Shown: positions 28,670 to 36,612 of the stretch, in pieces
Position numbering within the stretch: position 1 is the first letter of the stretch
How the letters are laid out: every line of letters starts with the position of its first letter
Virus record (IMG/VR): IMGVR_UViG_3300036859_000624
Coordinates: 1-40,373 of that record
Length of the DNA stretch: 40,373 nucleotides
Direction: 5' to 3' (one strand)
From: a virus
Made by a program: the position numbers and the translations under genes
Notes under the pieces: model-generated
Seen by the model: only the letters and a program-made list of their open reading frames with translations
The model's database searches: none
What the model was told of the DNA's origin: nothing

Positions 28670-30897
28670 GCGCGTCGGCCTTACAACTCGTGCCACGGCC
28701 GCAGATCAGTGACGACGACGTCCAGCGGGCGCTGGTGTCGCTGATCGAGCAGCTAGCCGGGGAGCAGAAGTACGAGCATCGCCTGGCGGTGATGCGGGCC
28801 AGCAAAGCCAGGCAGTTCTGGAAGGGGATTCAGTATGGGCATTTCAACCCGCAGGGGCAGTGGGTGAATCCCACGGCCGGCATGGTGGGCGAGCAGAAAC
28901 CAGAAGACGCGCCACGCTTCGAGTTTGTCGAGAACGTGTACCAGGCGACAGGACTGATCATTATCGCGGCGCTGGCCAGCGCGGGAGTTCCAGGGACACG
29001 CTTCCTGCCGCAGGATCCGCGGGACCCGGGCGACGTCGCCTACGCGCGGCAGGGCGGGGCGATTCTTGACTACATCGAGAGCTGCAATCCGGACGCCTTC
29101 TGGGACTGGATCGAGATCGCGAAATTGCTGTACACCGACGGCCTGGTCGTCGGATATGCCAGGCATTTGCGGGACGCCGAGCGGTATGGAACAACACGGA
29201 AGCCAGACGTGCAGATGAAACCTACAGTGGTCCAGGAAGCCGGGTATCCGTGTCTGGAATGCGGGAGCGTCACGCCGTTCGGCAAGGCGCTGCAGGGCGC
29301 TTGCGCGGAGTGCGGCGGAGCGATTGATATCCAGCGGCCCCTGGGACCGCAGACGATGGACCTGCCGGAACAAGTAGGAGTGAAGGAGACGCCGAACGGC
29401 CGCGAGGTGGCGGATTACTTCGGCGTGCTTGAAACGCGAGTGCCGCACTGGGCCAAGAAGATCGAGCAGTGCCCGTATCTGGGGATCGAGATTGACGTCC
29501 ACGCGGCGAGTCTGCGGGCCGCGTTTCCGGAGATGGCCGAGAAGATCCAGGCTGGCTATGGCGGGGAATATACCTACGCCAGAACCGCCCGGCAGCAGGT
29601 CATGTCGCCGGCGGCGGAGGGCAAACAGGGAACATCGGCCACCGAGCTGGTGACCTACCGGCGGTGGTGGCTGCGGCCGGAGGCCTTCTGGGTGCTGGAC
29701 CAGGAGATACGCGACGAACTGCTGGCGCGGTTCCCCAAGGGCGTCCGCTGCGAGCTGGCCGGGGATCTGTACCTGACTTCCGCGCCGGAGGCGATGCAGG
29801 ATCACGTGCGGCTGTGCCGCGGCATTCCCGGTGACGGGATGTTCACGCCCGCGCTGGGCGAGAGCTTCATCGAAGAGCAGGAGATGCACAACGAGGCGGT
29901 CAACCTGAACTTCGAAGCGATGGAGACGAGCGCGTTTGCGCCGATCCTGTACGACTCTGGGGCGCTCGATCAAGGCGCGGTGAGCCAACGCCTGCGGCCC
30001 GGAGAATGGAAGCCGGTACCGGTGCGGCAGGGCAAGGCATTGCGCGAATCGGTGTGGCAGCCGGAGGTGAAGGAGCAAAGCAGGGCGGCCGAGGCGCAGA
30101 AAGAACGCTCCATGGCGATGGCCCAGTACCTGACCGGGGCGCAGCCGGCGCTGTTCGGCGCCAGCCAAGAGAACGTGAGCACGCTGGGCGGCCAGCAACT
30201 GATGCGGAACCAGGCCATGCAGCGCCAGGGGATCCCGTACCAGGCAGCGAAGAGCTTCAAGAGCCAGATGGACCTGCTGTTGGTGCAGGAATTCGCGCGG
30301 AACCGGACGGACGACGTGTTCTACGCAGTGGCCGGGAAAGGACCGCAAGACTTCGAGGTCCGGCAGGTGGCGACCGCGGATACCGAAGGGCGTCTGCTCG
30401 CGAAGCCGGAGACCACGGAGAGCGCACCGCGGTCGAGCGAGCAGAAGCGGCAGGCCTGGCAGGCGCTGCTGGCGAGCGGGAACCCTGCGATCCAGCAATG
30501 GACAACGCTGCCGGAGAATCTGCAGTTCGCGGCCGAAATCTTTGGGCAGCCTGACCTGTTTATCCCCGGCCAAGCGGCACGGCAGAAGATCCTGCGGACG
30601 ATCCGAAGACTAACCGAAGAGCAATCGGGGCCGGAGGGCCCGAGCCAGCAACCGGAGCCGTTCGTGGACGATCCCGCTCTGGTGGTGGAAGTGGTGCGGG
30701 CCTGGGCGGTCAGCGACGCCGGGCAGCAGGTGCGGGAACAGAACCCGGCGGGCTACGCGAATGTGATCGCATACGGGATGGCGGCGCAGGCGCAAATGCA
30801 GCCGCCGGCGCCGGCGCCAGAGCAAGGCCAAGGATTTGGGGCTCCGAGCAGTCCGGGGCCCGGGGAAGGATCTCCGGCAGCAATATCGCCGGGATAA
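28666..30897 (+). CDS. Portal protein, P22 type
   Basis: A 743-residue protein, close to the 725 of P22 portal. It follows the terminase region and precedes the scaffold. ATG 28666 overlaps the small gene before (ATGA). Residues 15-100 form the helical clip/stem start with FWKGIQYG...W, and 400-560 the crown and wing region. An inserted zinc ribbon lies at Cys196-Cys199 and Cys213-Cys216 (YPCLECGS, ACAECGG), a feature of some long portals. The C-terminal 45 residues are Pro/Gln/Gly-rich. It forms the dodecameric DNA channel at one head vertex. Confidence 0.9.
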   Translation: MSASALQLVPRPQISDDDVQRALVSLIEQLAGEQKYEHRLAVMRASKARQFWKGIQYGHFNPQGQWVNPTAGMVGEQKPEDAPRFEFVENVYQATGLIIIAALASAGVPGTRFLPQDPRDPGDVAYARQGGAILDYIESCNPDAFWDWIEIAKLLYTDGLVVGYARHLRDAERYGTTRKPDVQMKPTVVQEAGYPCLECGSVTPFGKALQGACAECGGAIDIQRPLGPQTMDLPEQVGVKETPNGREVADYFGVLETRVPHWAKKIEQCPYLGIEIDVHAASLRAAFPEMAEKIQAGYGGEYTYARTARQQVMSPAAEGKQGTSATELVTYRRWWLRPEAFWVLDQEIRDELLARFPKGVRCELAGDLYLTSAPEAMQDHVRLCRGIPGDGMFTPALGESFIEEQEMHNEAVNLNFEAMETSAFAPILYDSGALDQGAVSQRLRPGEWKPVPVRQGKALRESVWQPEVKEQSRAAEAQKERSMAMAQYLTGAQPALFGASQENVSTLGGQQLMRNQAMQRQGIPYQAAKSFKSQMDLLLVQEFARNRTDDVFYAVAGKGPQDFEVRQVATADTEGRLLAKPETTESAPRSSEQKRQAWQALLASGNPAIQQWTTLPENLQFAAEIFGQPDLFIPGQAARQKILRTIRRLTEEQSGPEGPSQQPEPFVDDPALVVEVVRAWAVSDAGQQVREQNPAGYANVIAYGMAAQAQMQPPAPAPEQGQGFGAPSSPGPGEGSPAAISPG

Positions 30898-31048
30898 GGA
30901 AGCCACCAAAAGGGGGTCATGCAGTTTCGCTATATGGCAGTAGGTTGGGCATGCCGACCGAAGGCAAAGTGCTTGATGCGAAATGGCCCCCGCTGATGAA
31001 CCAAGAGAAGGATCTCCGGCAGTAATACCGCCGGGATTAAAGGAGCAA
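30866..31048 (+). repeat. Duplicated portal 3' end around a short insert
   Basis: The last bases of the portal gene (about 30867-30897) recur with few changes at 31008-31038 (GAAGGATCTCCGGCAG, then CCGCCGGG-type sequence). Between them lie about 110 bp with a weak inverted repeat (GGGGGTCAT...TTTCGC and GCGAAATGGCCCCC). The unit looks like a local duplication or remnant of insertion separating portal and scaffold. Confidence 0.6.
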
Positions 31049-31054
31049 ACCATC

Positions 31055-32167
31055 GTGGCAACCGAAGTTGTCAACCCGAGTGCGGGGTTAGAGAGCGCGG
31101 CAGGAGCTGGGGCCGCGGCGCCGTCGCCAAGCGCGGGAACACCAGCCGCATCGCCTCCGGAGGCCGTAAAGCCAGACCAGGAACTCGGCCAGCCTGGTGA
31201 GGCAACTCAGCAGCAAGCCGAAGCGCAAGAACCGTGGAGTCGCGATCCGCGGTTCCGGGAACAACTCGACTGGATCAAACGCAAGGGAGACGTCGAGAAG
31301 GTCCTGGAAATCGCGCCCAGTGCCGAGGATGCGCAAACGCTACTCGAATCCGCCAACGCACACCAGGCTGACCTGGAGTTACGGCAGGCGGATCCGGTCG
31401 GATGGGCTTCGCAGTACGCACGTGACAATCCCGAGGGCTGGGGGCAGATCGCGCGGGTGACGACAACGGAAACGTTGCGCAACCTGGCGCGGAAGTTCCA
31501 GGCCGGCGGGGATGAAAACGGCGTCAACGCCGTCGAGGTGCTGCTGCAAGAACTGACCGGCGGGTCCGCGGCGGGCGGGCCGGGATCGCGGCCGGGGGCC
31601 GGGAACCAAGCGAAGCAGGAGCAGGAGCGGCTGGGGAACCAGCAACGCGACTTTTTCATGCAGCGCGTGGGAGAAGGCACCTGGAAGGCGGTCCTGGACA
31701 AGGTAAAACCTCTAACCGAGAAGGTGGCATTTCTCTCTCCGGAGCAGCGCTCGCTGTTCGACGCGACGTTGCAACAGCGGCTCGATGACGCGCTGGGGCG
31801 CAACCAAGCGTTTATACTGCGCATGCAGAACCTCCAATCGGCGGCCAAGGCGAAAGGCTACGCGGACGACCAGGTGCAAGCGGTAGTACAGGCGCACCTG
31901 GACGCGCTGCGGGGCGGCTTGCTGGACACCACGGTGCGGAGTTTGCTGCAACTGTTCGGACATCAGATCGCCGAGGCGCACGAAGCGAAGGCCGCGAAGG
32001 AAGCCAAAGCGGCCGAGCGGCGGGAGCCGGCCGGGGGCGGGGGCGCTCCCGGAGGCGGGGCGATGACTGAGCTGCAGAAAGACGCACGGCTGAAGGCGCT
32101 ACGCGCGGAGTTGGGGCCGGTCGAAGGTATGAAGCGCTATCTGGAGGAAGTGGCTGTCTCTCGCTAA
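31055..32167 (+). CDS. Scaffolding protein
   Basis: A 370-residue, highly charged, mostly helical and disordered protein located between portal and coat, as in P22 gene 8. GTG 31055 follows AGGAG at 31041-31045 by nine bases; the ATG at 30983 has no ribosome site and would begin inside the duplicated portal tail. The first 70 residues are Ala/Pro/Gly-rich, the middle helical (DWIKRKGDVEKVLEIAPSAEDAQ), and the C-terminal 50 residues form a basic helix, the usual coat-binding end. It guides head assembly and then leaves. Confidence 0.75.
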   Translation: MATEVVNPSAGLESAAGAGAAAPSPSAGTPAASPPEAVKPDQELGQPGEATQQQAEAQEPWSRDPRFREQLDWIKRKGDVEKVLEIAPSAEDAQTLLESANAHQADLELRQADPVGWASQYARDNPEGWGQIARVTTTETLRNLARKFQAGGDENGVNAVEVLLQELTGGSAAGGPGSRPGAGNQAKQEQERLGNQQRDFFMQRVGEGTWKAVLDKVKPLTEKVAFLSPEQRSLFDATLQQRLDDALGRNQAFILRMQNLQSAAKAKGYADDQVQAVVQAHLDALRGGLLDTTVRSLLQLFGHQIAEAHEAKAAKEAKAAERREPAGGGGAPGGGAMTELQKDARLKALRAELGPVEGMKRYLEEVAVSR

Positions 32168-32200
32168 CGCACAAGGAGCCCGCTACGGCGGGAAACAACG

Positions 32201-33466
32201 ATGGGCGTATTCAATATTTCCCAGGCGCAGCCGCTGTTCAAAGAGCTGATCATCGGTGAAGCGCCGCGGCTGTATGAGGCGGAAGACAGCCTCAGCAGCT
32301 ATTTCAAGAAAGCCGCCAAGGTGCACAAGGTGTCGGACCGCGCGGTCCGGGTCACCTTGGACGCGCAACCAGGCGGCGTCACAGTGGGAATGGACTTCAA
32401 CGGCGGCGGATTCGTCGCCGGCACTGGCTCGCTGTTCAAGGAGTTCACGGTGCAGACAGTAGGCATCTCCCACAACCGGCAACTGAACACGAAGGCGATC
32501 TGGTCGACGGCGACCGAAGAAGTAGCCGTGAAGAAGGGTCTCGCAGGCGAGATGGCCGCGGCTATGGTGGAACTGAAAGCGCAGGAAGACAAGTTCCTGC
32601 AGGCGTCAAACGATGGAGTGCTGGCGATTATCCAGTCGGCGGCCAGCGCGCCGACGTACGACGTGAACCACGCGTCGAATCCGTTCGGCGCCCGGTTGCT
32701 GCGCGCGGGGAACCAGTACGACGTGTACGCGTCGGACATGACCACGCGGCGCGGTACGGCGGCCTGGACGATTGTCCAGGACGGCGGGATTGACGATCCA
32801 GGGGAAACGGTGACGACCACCGCGTCCATCACCTCCGGGGCCGCGAACGATCGGATCGTCATCGCGAACATGATCAACGCGGCCTTCAACGGCCTGCCCT
32901 ATCACTTTAGCAGCTCGAGCTCGGGCACCTATCAGGGCCTGGCGCGGACGCTGGAGTACATCCGGGCGCGGGAAGTGGCGGCGGGGACCACCAGTCTCGA
33001 GCTGAGCTACATCCGGCGGGCGATCAACGCGGTGAAGCGGCGCATCGGCAAGGAAGCGGCGCGGACGCTGGTGCCTTACTACTCGAGCGCGCAGGAGCAC
33101 GCCTACGAGCAGCTCGGGATCGCGATCAGCGAGATCGCGAAGGGCGGCGGGGACCAGGATCTGGACCTGCTCTTCGGCGACATCAAGTTCGCCGGTAAAA
33201 AGGGCATGTGCAACGACAACGCCGATCCGAGCAAGATCGCGTTCCTGCCCAAGGGGGCATTCCAGCGGGCGGAGCTGGCCAGCGTGGGCTACTTCGGGGA
33301 CGAAGTGGGCGAAGGCCCGCTGTTTCCGGTGTACGGCACGACGACGGGCGTCCCCACCGCGGCCTGGTGGTTTGCGCTGACGCACCAATGGCAACTGATC
33401 TGCGTGAATCCGAGCGCGTTGGTGTTCATCAGCGGGCTGACAGTCCCGGCCGGGTACGTCGGGTAA
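32201..33466 (+). CDS. Major capsid (coat) protein
   Basis: A 421-residue protein, close to P22 coat (430), starting about 30 bases after the scaffold stop. It has the length, order and composition expected of a HK97-fold coat: helical N-arm (residues 1-40), a beta-rich E-loop region with VTVGMDFNGGGFVAGTG (near 65-80), a spine helix (AGEMAAAMVELKAQEDKFLQASNDG, about 115-140), and C-terminal beta strands with an aromatic end. A terminator-like hairpin follows, which would raise coat messages relative to downstream genes. Confidence 0.85.
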   Translation: MGVFNISQAQPLFKELIIGEAPRLYEAEDSLSSYFKKAAKVHKVSDRAVRVTLDAQPGGVTVGMDFNGGGFVAGTGSLFKEFTVQTVGISHNRQLNTKAIWSTATEEVAVKKGLAGEMAAAMVELKAQEDKFLQASNDGVLAIIQSAASAPTYDVNHASNPFGARLLRAGNQYDVYASDMTTRRGTAAWTIVQDGGIDDPGETVTTTASITSGAANDRIVIANMINAAFNGLPYHFSSSSSGTYQGLARTLEYIRAREVAAGTTSLELSYIRRAINAVKRRIGKEAARTLVPYYSSAQEHAYEQLGIAISEIAKGGGDQDLDLLFGDIKFAGKKGMCNDNADPSKIAFLPKGAFQRAELASVGYFGDEVGEGPLFPVYGTTTGVPTAAWWFALTHQWQLICVNPSALVFISGLTVPAGYVG

Positions 33467-33498
33467 AGAAGGGAGGGCGAGCGAGGTTTGAGTCGCCA

Positions 33499-33528
33499 GG
33501 GGGCGGAAAGCACCGCCCCCTACTTTTT
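33499..33528 (+). terminator. Terminator after the coat gene
   Basis: GGGGGCGG (33499-33506) and CCGCCCCC (33513-33520) form a perfect 8-bp stem with loop AAAGCA, followed by TACTTTTT. It lies between the coat gene and the next ribosome site (GGGAGGAATT). Partial termination here could set coat excess, as seen in many phages. Confidence 0.8.
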
Positions 33529-33538
33529 GGGAGGAATT

Positions 33539-33814
33539 ATGTGGATTGAACTGCAAGACGGTGATCGCTACACAGCAGGAGAGGGGCATCCTAACTTCAT
33601 GGTAGCTGTTGCCTCTTTGTGTTGGCGGCTCCGGTTGGGGCGATTATCTTGGTGGATAGCCGATGTGTGTTTTGTGCTGCACCGGATGAAACGGACCGGG
33701 CCTCACCGTGAAGTCTACGGGGCGGCTTTGCTCCTGTTGGGATATCTGCCCTTTTCAAAGGACACCCAAATCCGCCTGAACAATCGCAGGAACATGCTGC
33801 TGTATGGATGCTGA
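33539..33814 (+). CDS. Hypothetical protein, less GC-rich than neighbours
   Basis: A 91-residue protein from ATG 33539 after GGGAGGAATT. It is rich in Trp, Arg and Leu (LCWRLRLGRLSWWIADVCFVLHRM), possibly one amphipathic membrane-associated helix. A/T-richer codon use than the flanking head genes and a terminator in front mark it as an inserted gene. No family recognised. It overlaps the next gene by seven bases. Confidence 0.55.
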   Translation: MWIELQDGDRYTAGEGHPNFMVAVASLCWRLRLGRLSWWIADVCFVLHRMKRTGPHREVYGAALLLLGYLPFSKDTQIRLNNRRNMLLYGC

Positions 33815-34521
33815 CCGTGTGGCTCCTCACACCTGAAAACACGTGGCAGGAGACATCACACCGGCATCCGGAAAAGCTGGTGAGATATGCCTCGGCGGAG
33901 TTCCAACAGGCCTGCCTCCGGCGCGGCGGGCGGAATTACCTGGGCATGGCGAACTTCCGGCTCGTGTGGGCGCCGTCACGGTTCGCCTTCACCGGCGGGA
34001 CCGAGGTCCAGTTCTGGGACGCGCAGGGGAATCTCACGCGGCAGATGCCGGAGACGGTTTTTGTCCCGCGCTACACGATGCCATTCGGGTGGGAGCACTG
34101 CTACGTGCTCGAGCGCTGGATGTCACCGGAGTGGTACGAGGAGCAGGGTTGGATGCGGGGATCCCACGAGTGGGGCGCGTTCACCAAGTTCCGAAGCATG
34201 GATCCGATTGACAACCGCGGGGGATACGAAGCGCTGGAGATTTCAGTGGACCAGGCGATGCCGTTCTTCCCGCAGTGGAACCACGCGCGGGAGCGGTCCA
34301 TAGCGCCGATGACCCCGCGCATGGTGGAGTACGCGATCGTACGGTATGGGAAAAGTCTGGAGACGCCGGCGGCGGTGAAGCTGGCGTGGGCTAAAGAGCG
34401 GAAGGCCAGGGAAGAGGCCGCGCGGCGGGCGCGGAGCGAGGAAGAGTGCCTGGAAGCAATGCCGGCACACCCATTTGTGCCCTGGAGTTTATCGGCCGAT
34501 AAGGCCAGAGGAGCAGGTTGA
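33808..34521 (+). CDS. Hypothetical head-region protein
   Basis: A 237-residue aromatic-rich soluble protein (many Trp, Tyr and Phe in residues 40-150) with a charged helical C-terminal third (KERKAREEAARRARSEEECLEA). No signal peptide or recognised motif. ATG 33808 has no clear ribosome site but overlaps the previous stop. It might be a head decoration or connector accessory by position only. Confidence 0.65.
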   Translation: MLTVWLLTPENTWQETSHRHPEKLVRYASAEFQQACLRRGGRNYLGMANFRLVWAPSRFAFTGGTEVQFWDAQGNLTRQMPETVFVPRYTMPFGWEHCYVLERWMSPEWYEEQGWMRGSHEWGAFTKFRSMDPIDNRGGYEALEISVDQAMPFFPQWNHARERSIAPMTPRMVEYAIVRYGKSLETPAAVKLAWAKERKAREEAARRARSEEECLEAMPAHPFVPWSLSADKARGAG

Positions 34522-34522
34522 T

Positions 34523-35251
34523 ATGGCAGAAGGCAGATTGATCTGGTGCGGTCCACTGCGCGAGGGGATGGCGGTGCATCCGGAGACGGCCCCGCCGCCG
34601 CTGGGGCCGCATGAAAACTCGCGGTGGTACAGCTTTCCGAGAATGGGCTTTCAGCGGTTGTGGCCGGTGGAGGGTCAACCGGTTGACGATCAGCCGCTGC
34701 AGAAAGGGACCCCGTACGCCCTGCTCGTGATCCCGGACTGCTTCGAGACGTATCCCTCGAACAGCGAAGTGGTACGCGGGCCCAACAACGAGCCCATGCC
34801 GAAGTGGGAGAAGCGGCAGATTCTAGGGGATCACCGGGCGCAAGACCTGGCCCGGCGGTGGAATCCCTGGGACGAGGGGCAACGGACGGCCGGCTGGGGC
34901 GTGGTGGCGATCGCCGGCCAGGCGCCGACGGCGGCGGAGTACGAAATGGCCTGCGAGCGGCGGAAGGTTTACCTGCAGCGGCATTTCGAGCAGGCCGTGC
35001 GCAGCTACAAGATGGCCCAGGCCGGGAAGCCGGGCAAGGCCGTGTACGACCTGTCGGATCTGCTGGTGGCCGAGGAACTGGGGCGGAAGCTGCCGGACGT
35101 GTTGACAGCCGCGGACGCGGCGCCAGCGGACGAGGAGATGAAGGCGTGCCCGTTCTGCGCGGAGACGATCAAAGCGGCGGCGAAGGTCTGCCGGTTCTGC
35201 AACCGGGAGCTGGAGGAGATGGCCGCCGCTGGAGGAGGGAAGAAGCGATGA
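34523..35251 (+). CDS. Hypothetical protein with C-terminal zinc ribbon
   Basis: A 242-residue protein; GGAGCAGG precedes ATG 34523. The N-terminal 190 residues are a mixed domain with many Trp and Pro and no known motif. Residues about 208-232 form a UPF0547-type zinc ribbon, CPFCAETIKAAAKVCRFCN, joined by an acidic linker and followed by a Lys/Arg end. Such ribbons are common C-terminal modules in soluble and membrane proteins of bacteria. It may be a captured host module on a virion protein. Confidence 0.65.
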   Translation: MAEGRLIWCGPLREGMAVHPETAPPPLGPHENSRWYSFPRMGFQRLWPVEGQPVDDQPLQKGTPYALLVIPDCFETYPSNSEVVRGPNNEPMPKWEKRQILGDHRAQDLARRWNPWDEGQRTAGWGVVAIAGQAPTAAEYEMACERRKVYLQRHFEQAVRSYKMAQAGKPGKAVYDLSDLLVAEELGRKLPDVLTAADAAPADEEMKACPFCAETIKAAAKVCRFCNRELEEMAAAGGGKKR

Positions 35252-36303
35252 AACAGTTGCTGTTGGCTTGGCTGACCTGCACGGTCGTGGCATACGCGCA
35301 GTTCTACACACCGCCGCGCGAAGGCGGCTGCACAGAGACCACTATCAAGGCGACCGGCCGCACCCAGATTGCGGAGACGGGCAGCGCACCGATGTCGTAC
35401 ACAGGAAGCTACCGCACGACGGGATCGCCGACCGGCGTGTCGGTGGCGATTGAGGCGGGCAACGCGGTAGCCGCGACCCAGACACCCTTCGGCAAGATTG
35501 CCGCGGTGACGAACACCAGCGGGGCGGACCTGGGGACGGCGGCGGGGTCGTACCGGAAATGGTTCGTCAACGTGGCCACACTGTCGGGCGGGACATCGCC
35601 GACCATTGTGTTGACGAGCTGCTTTGCGCCGTGGGGTACGGCGCTTAGCAGCGTGACGGGAACGGGAACTGGAACCGGCGCACAGCAAGTTCAGGGCACT
35701 GCCGCGCATGGTGCAGCTTCCGTAGGAAACCCGGTATATGTTGCAGGCAGAACAGCCGCTGGTAACGTAAACGATCTAACTATGGGAGTTCCTGGAGGTT
35801 CTCCACTTTCTGTCCCATTGGTACAGAACCAAGGGCTGCTGCTGTCCATGGCTCTCAATGCTCTCTATCCAGGAACTGGAACAGTCGCAGAATATCAGCT
35901 TTCTGGTCTAAGAGTGACGGGGGCAGGCGTTTCCAGTGTAGTTAACGCAGACGACGACCCATGCCAGACCAGTGGGCGAGCCAAGTCGATGGTGGCGATC
36001 ACAGCTGGATCCACCGACACAGAACTGGTGGCCGCAGTCGGCGGGCAGCATGTGTACGTCTGCGGCGTCTATCTGACCAACGGCGCGGCGACGGCGACGT
36101 GGCGCTTAATCTCCGGCACTGGCTCAGTGTGCGCGACTGGACTATCGGGGCGCACAGGGGCGTTCGCCGGCATTGGCCCGCATGCTTACGGCAGCGGCGG
36201 GGCCACGATCGCGCGGACCAACGCGGCCAGCGACGCTCTGTGCATCGACGTCGGCGGAACCAGCCCGGATGCGCAGGGCGTCCTGGGCTACGTGCAGAAG
36301 TAG
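35248..36303 (+). CDS. Exported beta-rich protein, possible adhesin or decoration
   Basis: A 351-residue protein from ATG 35248 (ATGA overlap). Residues 1-18 are a Sec-type signal peptide (KQLLLAWLTCTVVAYAQ). The mature part is Gly/Thr/Ala/Ser-rich beta sequence with six or more cysteines, some likely paired outside the cell, and an A/T-richer middle (35700-35960) suggesting mosaic origin. A signal peptide is unusual among virion genes; the protein may be displayed on or released from the infected cell, or the start may be internal and the protein virion-borne. Confidence 0.62.
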   Translation: MKQLLLAWLTCTVVAYAQFYTPPREGGCTETTIKATGRTQIAETGSAPMSYTGSYRTTGSPTGVSVAIEAGNAVAATQTPFGKIAAVTNTSGADLGTAAGSYRKWFVNVATLSGGTSPTIVLTSCFAPWGTALSSVTGTGTGTGAQQVQGTAAHGAASVGNPVYVAGRTAAGNVNDLTMGVPGGSPLSVPLVQNQGLLLSMALNALYPGTGTVAEYQLSGLRVTGAGVSSVVNADDDPCQTSGRAKSMVAITAGSTDTELVAAVGGQHVYVCGVYLTNGAATATWRLISGTGSVCATGLSGRTGAFAGIGPHAYGSGGATIARTNAASDALCIDVGGTSPDAQGVLGYVQK

Positions 36304-36306
36304 CTT

Positions 36307-36612
36307 ATGCCCAGTGTCAGCGGACAAACCTACACCTTCACGGTGACGGACGCGGCTTTTGTCGCGGTGAAAGCGCAGAGCTACTGCCGCCGGATCACGA
36401 TCCGGGAGGAGCCGCCAGACGCTCCGACGACGAACTACCTGATCGCCAAGCCTGCCAGCACCGATCAGCAGATCACCCGCATTCAGGGCACCGGTTACGC
36501 GTTTGAGGTACCGGGGCGGCGGAATTACTTCGCGCCGAACGAAACGGTGGGCTACGTGAAGCTGGCCGCGGCCGGGGGATCCAAGACTTTCCAGCAGGAT
36601 GAAGAACCATGA
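36307..36612 (+). CDS. Small beta-rich structural-type protein
   Basis: A 101-residue protein four bases after the previous stop and overlapping the fibre gene by ATGA. It reads SVSGQTYTFTVTDAAFVAVKAQSYCRRITIREE...NYLIAKPASTDQQITR, a beta-sandwich pattern found in small phage decoration and fibre-joining proteins. No membrane helix. Role inferred from composition and place beside the fibre gene. Confidence 0.65.
   Translation: MPSVSGQTYTFTVTDAAFVAVKAQSYCRRITIREEPPDAPTTNYLIAKPASTDQQITRIQGTGYAFEVPGRRNYFAPNETVGYVKLAAAGGSKTFQQDEEP

Noticed and set aside
28753-30573. A 606-codon open frame on the minus strand opposite the portal gene
   Set aside because: It is a shadow of codon bias in GC-rich DNA; the translation is His/Arg/Pro/Leu-rich, has no motif, and the plus strand holds a clear portal.
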